Below are positions 32,030 to 39,605 of a DNA stretch of 64,000 nucleotides, in pieces. The notes under the pieces were generated by a model that did no database searches, was not told the origin of the DNA, and saw only the letters and a list, made by a program, of their open reading frames with translations. The stretch's first letter is position 1. Every line of letters begins with the position of its first letter. Position numbers and translations under genes: made by a program. Origin of the DNA: Fen-1308 sp035319185 (GTDB taxonomy: Bacteria > Nitrospirota > Thermodesulfovibrionia > Thermodesulfovibrionales > Dissulfurispiraceae); the NCBI GenBank assembly GCA_035319185.1, contig DATHDF010000035.1, forward strand, positions 1 to 64,000. The letters run 5' to 3'.

Positions 32030-33526
32030 TTAAAGATCAAGCAGTCTCTTATTTATTTCGATAGCCGCAGCCGCCCCTTCCCCGGCTGCAATAACCACTT
32101 GGTCATGACCTGTCAGCGGCCCGATGATGAAAAGGCCCTTGACCGAGGATTCACAATTGTGGTCAGTAATATACTTGAAACCATTTGCGTCACGTTTCAG
32201 ATCGAATCCGGACAGAAATCCGTTATTTAGCTTAAAACCGAAATTCGACATGACCACCTCGCAGTCAATACTCCTTCCGTCGGCAAATTCAACTGCCTCC
32301 ATCTTATCTTTGCCGACTATCCTGATAGGTCGGCCCTTGACAAGCCTGATCCCTTCGCGCGTCATCTCTTCAATATAGGATTCGGGCGGTTCATAAAAAA
32401 AGAGCACAAGCGTTACATTTTCAGTGTATATTTGCTTCATTGCAAAGGCCAGTCTTACGGACTGCATCGAATTGCCCAAAATGACAAGTTTTTTTCCAGT
32501 TGTCCGGTATCCGTCACAATCGACGCATGTAAAAAAACTTTTAGCAAAAAATTTACCCACGTTTTCAATTTCCGGTATGTTTTCTCGACCCCCTGTCGAG
32601 ACAATCACATATTTGGCCCGGCAGGCATTACCTTCTCCGACGGCAACCTCAAAATCCTTTTCTTTACGGATGCTCGTCACAAGGCCCTTTACGACTCGAA
32701 CATTGAAGGCCCTCGCCTGCTCCATGCCCAGCGCTATAATCTCCTTCCCCGAGATTTCCCTGTGTCCCAGCAGATTTTCGATATGCACCGCATGCGTTGT
32801 CCTGCCGCCTCCGCGATCGACAAGCAGGACCTGCCTGTTATATCTTCCAAGATAAATCGCGGCCTGCAGACCCCCAGGACCGCCACCGACAATGATACAA
32901 TCGTAGATATTTTGATCCGGTGTCGGTCCTGCAAGATGCGCTTCCAGAACATCCCTGAAAAAGGAAACGTCAGTGAAAAGGATGGCGTCGAGACCCCTAT
33001 TCCGCGCCCTTTCTATATTGCCTTCATTGTCGTCTACAAACAGCACCTCTTCTGGCTTCAGCCCCATGGCGGAACAGAGATCCCTGAATACCGACGGGTC
33101 TCTCTTGCTTTTATGAAGGTAATAAGAATTGAAAATATACTTAAAGACATGTGAAAACGGAATCCTGCGATCAATCTCGTCGAGCCAGTTGGTCTGATCG
33201 CTAAGTACGGCAACTATATACCCCCTCGATTTCAACGCTTCGACAATCCCCATCATCTCCGGTTTTATGACGAAGCGCTCGATGATAATTTTCCTCAGTT
33301 CGGAGTCACTGCCGCCTATGCCTGCAAGTGCCCTAAGTTCATTCCACCACGCAGCTTCGCCGGATCCTCCGGTAACATATCCGCCAGGCCTGTGAATGAG
33401 TTCCACCGCAGAGTTGAAAAATTGATCAGGATCGATCCCGTTATTCTGCGCGATCTGCAAGAGACCCTGCCGGAACCCTTCTTCCGCAATAACACCGCCG
33501 AAATCAAATACCACTGCCTTTATCAT
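32030..33526 (-). CDS. HAD hydrolase fused to thioredoxin-reductase-like flavoprotein
   Basis: 498 residues in two domains. About 1-200 is a HAD-IA phosphatase-like domain: KAVVFDFGGVIAE (nucleophile Asp; the usual +2 acid/base Asp is Gly, as in some HAD-IA relatives), VLSDQTNW, HKSKRDPSVF and VLFVDDNEGN. From about 208 follows a TrxR-like flavoprotein: CIIVGGGPGGLQAAIYLGRY for FAD, the redox CxxC in FTCVDCDGYR, and an NADPH-type loop with GNSMQS instead of GGGDSA, ending with HDQVVIAAGEGAAAAIEINKR. The joining linker is short. A redox-controlled phosphatase or paired enzyme is possible. Function unknown. Confidence 0.85.
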   Translation of the reverse strand: MIKAVVFDFGGVIAEEGFRQGLLQIAQNNGIDPDQFFNSAVELIHRPGGYVTGGSGEAAWWNELRALAGIGGSDSELRKIIIERFVIKPEMMGIVEALKSRGYIVAVLSDQTNWLDEIDRRIPFSHVFKYIFNSYYLHKSKRDPSVFRDLCSAMGLKPEEVLFVDDNEGNIERARNRGLDAILFTDVSFFRDVLEAHLAGPTPDQNIYDCIIVGGGPGGLQAAIYLGRYNRQVLLVDRGGGRTTHAVHIENLLGHREISGKEIIALGMEQARAFNVRVVKGLVTSIRKEKDFEVAVGEGNACRAKYVIVSTGGRENIPEIENVGKFFAKSFFTCVDCDGYRTTGKKLVILGNSMQSVRLAFAMKQIYTENVTLVLFFYEPPESYIEEMTREGIRLVKGRPIRIVGKDKMEAVEFADGRSIDCEVVMSNFGFKLNNGFLSGFDLKRDANGFKYITDHNCESSVKGLFIIGPLTGHDQVVIAAGEGAAAAIEINKRLLDL

Positions 33527-33676
33527 TTGGACGCCCTCTTTCCAGGAGAAAAAACATCTTCATTATAGCAGGCACACCCCTATTATCAAAGCCGGATCAT
33601 TCGCGCTAATGCGGCTCGCTGCAGCAGATTGGCCTGTTTTTTTTTCAGCACCCCTGTTTATTTTATGGCACCGCAA

Positions 33677-33723
33677 TGCTATAATGAAGAAATTTTAATC
33701 ATAATTTAATCAAAATTTAATAG
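33677..33723 (+). promoter_or_regulatory. Extended -10 and three 11-base direct repeats
   Basis: TGCTATAAT at 33677-33685 is a good extended -10 for the small gene at 33810. Directly after it, three 11-base units (33691-33701, 33702-33712, 33713-33723) share the core ATTTAAT, a helical-turn spacing typical of OmpR/PhoB-type sites. Confidence 0.4.
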
Positions 33724-33809
33724 ACAAGGGATACGATTATAGCGTATAAGCGCTTCAACTATGGGATTACTTCACCAGAAGCATAATCAAAGCGAAGAAG
33801 GGGGCCGCA

Positions 33810-34019
33810 ATGATCAAGCATGGCGAAGAGACTTTCACGATCGGACTGCCTTCGGTTTATTCCTTGACCGAGATACAAGGCACAGTTTCACAAATGTCCT
33901 ATGCACCATCCCAGCCGTCGTCTGATGCAGAAAATCCCTTTGTAATGGGGCGGTCTTTACTGGTATTGGCCTTGGTTGAGACTATAATCGGCGTAGGGAT
34001 ATACCAATACTTTTTTTAG
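33810..34019 (+). CDS. Hypothetical 69-residue tail-anchored membrane protein
   Basis: Small protein of unknown function. The N-terminal 45 residues are polar (Thr, Ser, Pro, Gln rich), and the last 22 (GRSLLVLALVETIIGVGIY) form one membrane helix, so it is probably anchored by its C-terminus. A GGGGG stretch precedes the ATG. It lies upstream of the tandem microprotein genes but has its own promoter and a 176-base gap before them. Not recognised. Confidence 0.5.
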   Translation: MIKHGEETFTIGLPSVYSLTEIQGTVSQMSYAPSQPSSDAENPFVMGRSLLVLALVETIIGVGIYQYFF

Positions 34020-34157
34020 AATTGCCTTAAACCGGCTTGCACTTCATATCTTGCACGGCATTGTTCGACTCGGTTGTGCAGTGCTTGCATACACAGTCTG
34101 TTAAGAGCCCCGCTGCCTGCGTTTCCAGCTTCTTGAATCAGGACCGCTTCAATCCGC

Positions 34158-34185
34158 TTGACATTTCCGGCTTTTCTGCTATCCT
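34158..34185 (+). promoter_or_regulatory. Putative promoter of the membrane-microprotein genes
   Basis: A perfect -35 TTGACA (34158-34163) and an extended -10 TGCTATCCT (34177-34185) with a 16-base spacer. The predicted transcription start is only a few bases before the ATG at 34196, giving an almost leaderless mRNA. Confidence 0.5.
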
Positions 34186-34195
34186 TTAAACAATT

Positions 34196-34321
34196 ATGAC
34201 CTACAATAATTTCGGGAAGAAGTTCAACGCAGGCATTAGCTTTCTGAAGCCGGGATGGTGGCTTGTGCACCTCGCAGCCATATCAGCGGTCTATGTAATG
34301 GGGCATCTGCTCTGGAGGTAG
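34196..34321 (+). CDS. Membrane microprotein 1 (41 residues, KPGWW-H-x11-H)
   Basis: ATG at 34196 to TAG at 34319-34321; too short for usual gene calling. After a basic N-terminus (KKFNAGISFLKPG) it has one predicted membrane helix, WWLVHLAAISAVYVMGHLLW, with two His exactly 12 apart. A stop codon lies three codons upstream, so the start is fixed. There is no SD, consistent with the near-leaderless promoter. The KPGWW motif and His spacing recur in the next gene, which argues that both are real. Confidence 0.6.
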   Translation: MTYNNFGKKFNAGISFLKPGWWLVHLAAISAVYVMGHLLWR

Positions 34322-34322
34322 C

Positions 34323-34427
34323 ATGATACAATATTTTCTCAGATACAAGCCTGGGTGGTGGGTGCTGCATGTCGCAGCTGTGGCCATAACCTACTACATC
34401 GGACATATGGTGAGATTCCCGTTCTGA
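34323..34427 (+). CDS. Membrane microprotein 2 (34 residues, KPGWW-H-x11-H)
   Basis: ATG at 34323, one base after the stop of microprotein 1, to TGA at 34425-34427. SD GGAGG lies inside the end of the previous gene. The sequence YKPGWWVLHVAAVAITYYIG continues with HMV. It shares KPGWW, both His at the same spacing, and Ala/Tyr/Gly positions with microprotein 1. One membrane helix. It is followed four bases later by the 135-residue membrane protein. A haem- or metal-binding subunit is conceivable. Confidence 0.6.
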   Translation: MIQYFLRYKPGWWVLHVAAVAITYYIGHMVRFPF

Positions 34428-34431
34428 TAAT

Positions 34432-34839
34432 ATGAAAAAATATTCACTGCTTTCGGCGCTCCTTCTGCTTTCAGTATGCGGTCTTCTTCTTCATCTGAGA
34501 ATCCATTATTTCATGATCTCAGACAAGATGCAGCCGGGCATATCCGTTTTCGATCCTACGCGTTTTCTGGCTTTCATCTTTCCTTTGCTGGATGTAGTAG
34601 TCGTAACCATTCTTTTCCTTTCACGCAAAACTGCTGCATACGGATACTTGCTGAACGGACTCATTGTCATATACGGCACTATCTTCATGACACATTTCAG
34701 CCTTGCCGAGATGGTCTCGAAAGCCATACCCTTAAGCCAGATGCCCCTCAAATCCACTCTGCCGGATATTGGCATAGCATGGGCCGATTTCTTTGTGGGC
34801 AAGGCACTTTATGATTATTATCTCAAGGGCGGGGTGTAA
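34432..34839 (+). CDS. Hypothetical four-helix membrane protein
   Basis: 135 residues with four likely membrane helices (about 5-22, 40-58, 67-85, 105-125). His residues occur near helix 1 (LLLHLRIHYF) and in helix 3 (TIFMTHFSLAEM), and polar residues FFVGKALYDYY lie near the end. No family recognised. Four bases from microprotein 2, it is almost certainly co-translated with it; the three may form one membrane complex. A bidirectional hairpin follows at 34865. Confidence 0.6.
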   Translation: MKKYSLLSALLLLSVCGLLLHLRIHYFMISDKMQPGISVFDPTRFLAFIFPLLDVVVVTILFLSRKTAAYGYLLNGLIVIYGTIFMTHFSLAEMVSKAIPLSQMPLKSTLPDIGIAWADFFVGKALYDYYLKGGV

Positions 34840-34864
34840 AGCGATTTCGGTGCAGCAATATATT

Positions 34865-34889
34865 GGGGCGGTCCGTATAAGACCGCCCC
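34865..34889. terminator. Hairpin between convergent genes
   Basis: Perfect nine-base arms GGGGCGGTC and GACCGCCCC with a seven-base loop. It lies between the ends of two convergent genes and is likely a bidirectional terminator, although T-runs are short. Confidence 0.6.
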
Positions 34890-34896
34890 GCGCTAT

Positions 34897-35313
34897 TTAA
34901 TACCTTCTTTCGTATCTTTCTCCTTCGCAAACCTCTTTAACATGATCTCGGATCAGGCGGCCATCTTCCCACACCTTTTCGTGGACCTTTTTGCATCGGG
35001 TCCTGTCATCGTAGCCCATGGGTTCAGCACGGTATTCTCCGCGTCCGTCTTCGGTCCTGTAATAGACCGGCCTGTTTACCTGCACTGCTTCGCGCGACGC
35101 CCTGTCAGAAATATCGCCCAGGGTAGCTCCGAACACGCCACCCAAAGCAGCACCGATGACTCCGCCTCTCCACGGATTCCGGTGGTCCAGCAATGCGCCG
35201 GCCACTCCGCCGACTCCGGCTCCGACGCCACCGCCACGGACCTGAGACTCTGTACAACCAAAAAGTGTGATTGCCATTGCCAGGGCAGTCATAAACATTA
35301 TCAACCTTTTCAT
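34897..35313 (-). CDS. Glycine-zipper lipoprotein
   Basis: 138-residue envelope protein. The signal peptide ends with a lipobox (ITLFGC, Cys ~20). A glycine-zipper region (GAGVGGVAGALL, GGVIGAALGGVFGATLGD) could insert into a membrane. The C-terminal half is charged (RTEDGRGEYRAEPMGYDDR, Arg/Glu rich) and resembles surface-antigen-type lipoproteins such as those beside Rick_17kDa domains. Probably an outer-membrane structural or stress lipoprotein. Cleavage at Cys is inferred. Confidence 0.8.
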   Translation of the reverse strand: MKRLIMFMTALAMAITLFGCTESQVRGGGVGAGVGGVAGALLDHRNPWRGGVIGAALGGVFGATLGDISDRASREAVQVNRPVYYRTEDGRGEYRAEPMGYDDRTRCKKVHEKVWEDGRLIRDHVKEVCEGERYERRY

Positions 35314-35474
35314 ACCTGCACCTCAATATTGTCGATATTCAGCCAAAGGCTTACTCTCACTAGGTACACCCAGGACTTCAGGTGCTCAAAATGATATCGC
35401 ACCGGAAACCCCGAGCACTATAACATTGCTTTTATCCATCGCTGTCCGCTTAAATCGTTTCCTTCTGCTCGGCT

Positions 35475-36395
35475 TCACGCCAGCAGTGCCCATCTCATGG
35501 AGTCATGAAATGGGATGGGGGTTCTGCCGCAGACAGCCTCTACCCCATTTACGTATGCCCCTCCGTAAATGCCGCATATGTTGTCTTTCCATATCATAAG
35601 CATAAGGTCTGACGACAACGGAGGAGCTTCCATCATTCTCTCTATAATCCCTGCCGCCCATGTCATCGCCCTCATCGGCACATTAAAGAAAACAAATCTC
35701 TTATTCCAGATTTGGGATATGGATTCGATCATCTTCCTGAAGCTTATCGCAACCGGGCCGCAAAGCTCGTATATCTTGTTATCTGTTTCATTCCTGTCGA
35801 CAGCAGCAGCAAAGGCGCACGAAACGTCTCTTACGTCCACAGGTTGTATCATTTGTCCGCCCCCTGCAGGCAACGCCACAATGGGGATGATATGAACCAC
35901 CTTTTTTATGTCGGAAAACAGCTTCTGCTCCGGACCTATAATGACGGAAGGCCTGAATATGCAGTATGTCAATCCCGAGGCCTGTAAAGCCTGCTCGGCC
36001 TTCAGTTTTGTTTTATGATATCTCGACGGAGCATCGGGATGCACTCCCAGCGCGCTCATATGGATAACTTTACCGACGCCGGTCATTCTGCAGGCGTCGT
36101 ACAGGTCTTTAGAAATCCTGAACTGCACGTCCTCGAAGGTTATCCCTTTTGCAGGTGCTTCAGATATTATGCCTATAAGATTGACGACGACGTCCGGCTT
36201 CAACGACCAGAGCGCCTTTCCAATAGAGCCTGCATCGCTGAAATCGATCGAAACAGGGTCGACCCGGGGTCCGAACATCGCGCGAATCTTCTCAAGGTTT
36301 CTGCCGCCCGCATAGACCTTATGCCCGTTTTCAAGCAGCCTGTTTGTCACGTGCAGGCCTACGAACCCCGTCGCCCCTGTTATGAATACCCTCAT
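35475..36395 (-). CDS. Atypical short-chain dehydrogenase (NDUFA9/complex I-like)
   Basis: 306-residue NAD(P)-binding Rossmann protein: FITGATGFVGLHVTNRLLENG, then DVVVNLIGIISE, the KVIHMSALGVHPDAPSRYHKTK segment (Tyr and Lys in the YxxxK position), and a C-terminal substrate-binding lobe. The class resembles NDUFA9-type or sugar-nucleotide epimerase-like SDRs. Activity is unknown; many act in quinone or lipid stability. It is 23 bases downstream of the gene at 36419 on the same strand, possibly in one transcript. Confidence 0.87.
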   Translation of the reverse strand: MRVFITGATGFVGLHVTNRLLENGHKVYAGGRNLEKIRAMFGPRVDPVSIDFSDAGSIGKALWSLKPDVVVNLIGIISEAPAKGITFEDVQFRISKDLYDACRMTGVGKVIHMSALGVHPDAPSRYHKTKLKAEQALQASGLTYCIFRPSVIIGPEQKLFSDIKKVVHIIPIVALPAGGGQMIQPVDVRDVSCAFAAAVDRNETDNKIYELCGPVAISFRKMIESISQIWNKRFVFFNVPMRAMTWAAGIIERMMEAPPLSSDLMLMIWKDNICGIYGGAYVNGVEAVCGRTPIPFHDSMRWALLA

Positions 36396-36418
36396 CTCAT
36401 CTCCTGTCCCAGAATCCC

Positions 36419-37063
36419 TTAGTCCCGGCCCTTAATGTCCGCACCCCTGTCATATTCAGGCTTCCGTCCCCTCCCGTCAAAATCGCCTCTTACCCTGTCC
36501 TCTCGGAGATTTCTGGGCTGACGCCGCACTATCTCTTCATGTATAACCACAAAGCTGCGTCCTGAAGACCGCATCCTCATGATCTTGTCCGGAGGCAGGC
36601 CGTAGCGGATAGACATGAATCGAACGTTAACCAGGTTCACGATATCTGCGTCATCCAGCCCGCCCCTCCTCAAATCTTTCTTATGATATCCGTAGGCCCT
36701 GCCGTAAGGAGGGCCTTCCAGCCTATTAGTCGCGAAATAGATGTCCGGATTCAGTCGATAAAACCTCGTAATGTCCATCCACGACATTCCCCTGTCTCTC
36801 ATATCAAGGACCCCGGCGTAAGGCACACGGGCTCTCCCTGCAATAAAAAGCACAACAGGCACCTCTTCATCGCGGACCCGCCGCTCCCTGATAATCACAA
36901 TTTCGCGTTTGGGAATTCGGTAATACTCGCTGGCAGCCTCATAAAAATCCTGCATACTGTTCTCAGATGCTTCAGCGTAAACATACACGGCTGCGTCAAC
37001 GTTCCTATTACCCGCGAATGTCAAAGCCCCCATCACGAATAAAGCTGCCAAAACAGCTTTCAT
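36419..37063 (-). CDS. Secreted hypothetical protein with repeated helical motif
   Basis: 214-residue protein starting at the ATG at 37063, chosen for the GGGAGG before it. A signal peptide (KAVLAALFVMGALTFAG, cleavage near DAA) precedes a soluble part. Two segments of about 35 residues look alike: EYYRIPKREIVIIRERRV and IRYGLPPDKIMRMRSSGR, each a Tyr-x-hydrophobic-Pro, Ile, Arg pattern, with a related RDRGMSWMDITRFYRLNP between. The C-terminal tail is highly charged. No enzyme family recognised. Periplasmic location inferred. Confidence 0.6.
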   Translation of the reverse strand: MKAVLAALFVMGALTFAGNRNVDAAVYVYAEASENSMQDFYEAASEYYRIPKREIVIIRERRVRDEEVPVVLFIAGRARVPYAGVLDMRDRGMSWMDITRFYRLNPDIYFATNRLEGPPYGRAYGYHKKDLRRGGLDDADIVNLVNVRFMSIRYGLPPDKIMRMRSSGRSFVVIHEEIVRRQPRNLREDRVRGDFDGRGRKPEYDRGADIKGRD

Positions 37064-37193
37064 CCTGTTCCTCCCAAAAAACATTTCCCCGCCTAATCTT
37101 GTGCGATACTGATGCTGACTTAAGTTTAACAGATCATTATGAACATTGGACGAACGAATTATGAATGATTATGAAGGCGTATATCCGCCCTAT

Positions 37194-38216
37194 TTAGAGA
37201 AGTATTGCGATTGTGTAAATGACATACAGAAGGCCGCCCATCATGACCGTATAGGGCGACAGCTTTTTCCGTACAATAATGTCGGCCAGAAGTAACGAAG
37301 ACGATATAAGCGCAAGGATAGCCGAAAACAGGGCCAGCCCGGAGATTGTCCAGTCAGTAAATACGAGGCCTAACGACACGGGGAATGTGGATTGGAACAC
37401 CATTGCACCGGTAATATTGCCCATTGCGAGAGAGTCTCTGCCTTTCAAGGTCCAGCTGACGCTGTTGAACTTCTCCGGCAGTTCGGTCGCCACCGGTGCG
37501 ACAAGAAGGGCGAACAGAAGCGGGCTCAATGACCACGACAACGACAGCCTCTCAAGGCCTGACACAAAAAAGTGCGCCCCGCCGACCATCACGCCAAGCG
37601 AGAAAAATATCTGCAGGAGCGATATGGCAATACCCGGACCGGATGCCGATACGGTATCATCCGGGGACCGTCTGACAAGATCGAGCAGCTTCGCAAAATA
37701 TAGTTCTTCGGAGTGGGCGATACATCCGCTTTCACCGCGGAAGGTTAGGTATGCGTAAAAGAAATAAGCGACGATAAGCCCTGCTGCAATGATCAAACGT
37801 CCTCCATGAAACAGTAACGGCAAGGAAATGGCAGCGCCATACATCAGGATAAAGAAGGTCAGATCGCGTTTGATATTATGCAGCTCGACATGCAGTTCGA
37901 ATTTTCTCCGCTTTGCCAGATAACTTATGCAGACGGATACGCCTACAAGAAAAAACGCAAGTGTTGCCAGCATGAAGGGCGCTCCCAATATGGCGCCAAC
38001 GCCTATATGTCTGCCGGCGTCACCGCCGTGAAAAAGAATGGCCACAAATGGAAGAATCGTCTCCGGCAGTGCAGTGCCGACAGCTGCAAGGATACTGCCG
38101 ACAACTGCCTGTGAAAGAGCCAGTTTATTACCGAAAACCTCGATGCCGTTTGTGAAGATTTCAGCGCTGGCCAATATCATTGCAAGGCTAACGAGAAGCA
38201 GAAGAATATCGGTCAT
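37194..38216 (-). CDS. CaCA-family cation antiporter (sodium/calcium exchanger-like)
   Basis: 340-residue inner-membrane protein with about ten helices in two inverted halves. The alpha-1 repeat reads GSILAAVGTALPETILP and the alpha-2 repeat ALLVAPVATELPEKFNSV, each with the conserved acidic residue used for cation binding. An N-terminal ASAEIFTNGIEVFG is typical of the family. The ion is probably Ca2+, with Na+ or H+ counter-transport; not provable from sequence. Two bases separate it from the upstream uspA-like gene. Confidence 0.88.
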   Translation of the reverse strand: MTDILLLLVSLAMILASAEIFTNGIEVFGNKLALSQAVVGSILAAVGTALPETILPFVAILFHGGDAGRHIGVGAILGAPFMLATLAFFLVGVSVCISYLAKRRKFELHVELHNIKRDLTFFILMYGAAISLPLLFHGGRLIIAAGLIVAYFFYAYLTFRGESGCIAHSEELYFAKLLDLVRRSPDDTVSASGPGIAISLLQIFFSLGVMVGGAHFFVSGLERLSLSWSLSPLLFALLVAPVATELPEKFNSVSWTLKGRDSLAMGNITGAMVFQSTFPVSLGLVFTDWTISGLALFSAILALISSSLLLADIIVRKKLSPYTVMMGGLLYVIYTIAILL

Positions 38217-38218
38217 GA

Positions 38219-39082
38219 CTAGTGGACGATAAACACCGGGCAGAGAGATGATCTGATGACAGATTCAGAAACGCTGCCGAGCAATAGCCCTTCAAAAAAG
38301 CTTTTCCCCCTGGCGCCCATCACAATTAGATCAATATCCTTATCGCTGCTGAATTCGTTGATGATTGCGACAGGATCACCCCGTCTGACAACCGTATCGG
38401 GCCGAAGCTCCGGATCTATCTCTCTGATGAGCCCGGACATGTCCGAACATGCACTGACCGCTGCCCGTTCGGATACAGCAGTTTCGTCAGGCCCCGCTGA
38501 AACGTGAGGCATATCATACTCCGGTTCAATATGCATGACCGACAACCTGGCACTGCAACATCTTGCAAAATGCGCCGCCCACTTCAAAGCCTTGACGGAG
38601 TTATCAGAAAAGTCGATGGGACAAAGAATGTGTTGTATCCTGTTTACTGAAAACGCGCCTGACGATCTTTCGCCTCTGACGACTAGCATCGGTCTTCTCA
38701 GGGATCTGATCAGGCGTCCTGCGCTGCTAGCACGAACCATGTGGTGTTTATATCCGAGCACAAGCACATCGCACTTGTTCTCCCGCACGTAGGATCTTAC
38801 GGCATCCGTCAGTCGCCCCAGGACCACTTCATGCCCGGCATCTATGTGATGCTCTTCCACAAGCTTGCACGACAACCGGTTTAGTATTTCGGTCTTTTGC
38901 ACCTTTTCGTCTTCAATATAACGAAGGAGATAGGCCGGAGGGGTCAACGCGTAATCCATGACATGCAGCAATACCAGCTTGACCCCTTTGCCGCAGGCGT
39001 CGGCGAGCCAGGCAGCATAGGCAACCACTGCTTCCGTATCGGAATCAAGCGAAACGGCAACCGCTATTTTTTTGCATTCCAT
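38219..39082 (-). CDS. Tandem universal stress protein
   Basis: 287-residue protein with two UspA domains. The second (about 155-287) has an intact ATP-binding pattern G-x2-G-x9-G-S (GARGKSFFEGLLLGS) and begins with HILCPIDFSDNSVKALKWA. The first domain ends with GYKHHMVRASSAGRLI and lacks a clean ATP motif, suggesting one active ATP site. Such proteins help cells survive stress or starvation. It is transcribed with the antiporter gene. Confidence 0.92.
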   Translation of the reverse strand: MECKKIAVAVSLDSDTEAVVAYAAWLADACGKGVKLVLLHVMDYALTPPAYLLRYIEDEKVQKTEILNRLSCKLVEEHHIDAGHEVVLGRLTDAVRSYVRENKCDVLVLGYKHHMVRASSAGRLIRSLRRPMLVVRGERSSGAFSVNRIQHILCPIDFSDNSVKALKWAAHFARCCSARLSVMHIEPEYDMPHVSAGPDETAVSERAAVSACSDMSGLIREIDPELRPDTVVRRGDPVAIINEFSSDKDIDLIVMGARGKSFFEGLLLGSVSESVIRSSLCPVFIVH

Positions 39083-39182
39083 TCAGAAACCATCCGCCTC
39101 AGGATCTTGCGACAGTATCGGGCAGATATCGCCAGAAGTCTTTGCCGATGCGCCTGCACGATAATACAATTATATATTTAAA

Positions 39183-39217
39183 AGCAAAAAAAAAGAGGCA
39201 ACTTAAATGTCACCTCT
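39183..39217 (-). terminator. Rho-independent terminator of the HU gene
   Basis: On the reverse strand the arms AGAGGTGAC and GTTGCCTCT (nine pairs, two G-U) form a stem followed by nine T residues. It lies just past the HU stop at 39237. Confidence 0.85.
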
Positions 39218-39236
39218 CTTTTCTGGAACAGTCAGC

Positions 39237-39509
39237 CTATTTTATAGAATCTTTCAAGGTCTTGCCGGCAGTGAATTTCGGCACCTTTGTTGCTGCGATC
39301 TTGATCTCCTGTCCGGTCCTCGGGTTGCGGCCCTTCCTCGCTTTCCTCTTGGAAACTGAGAATGTTCCGAAGCCCACAAGGGTAACCTTCTGTCCTTTCT
39401 TAAGAGAAAGTCTGATGGCGTCTATAGCGGTGTCAAGTGCCTTCCCTGCATCGGCCTTGGTGAGACTTGCTCCTGCTGCGATCTTATCGATCAAATCGGC
39501 TTTTGTCAT
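39237..39509 (-). CDS. hup: HU-family DNA-binding protein
   Basis: 90-residue nucleoid protein. The start MTKADLIDKIAAGASLTKA is at 39509, just past GGAGGGACA; the upstream extension is not conserved-looking. The DNA-binding arm GTFSVSKRKARKGRNPRTGQ ends in the Asn-Pro pair (RNP) that intercalates DNA. HU dimers bend DNA in replication, recombination and transcription. Strong terminator downstream. Confidence 0.95.
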   Translation of the reverse strand: MTKADLIDKIAAGASLTKADAGKALDTAIDAIRLSLKKGQKVTLVGFGTFSVSKRKARKGRNPRTGQEIKIAATKVPKFTAGKTLKDSIK

Positions 39510-39605
39510 AGCGTTGTCCCTCCTTTCTTTAAATAATGAATTCCATGTTGCTATAAACAATACCAAGAAGAACGGCTTTTGTCAAGAGGGAAAACAGCGA
39601 AAATA

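Noticed and set aside
33666..33680. TGGCAC-like sequence suggesting a sigma-54 promoter
   Set aside because: The GG and GC elements are nine bases apart instead of ten, and a better sigma-70 extended -10 overlaps it.
34016..34270. 84-codon reverse-strand frame opposite the microprotein genes
   Set aside because: It lies antisense to the better supported microprotein, has no SD and a random-looking composition.
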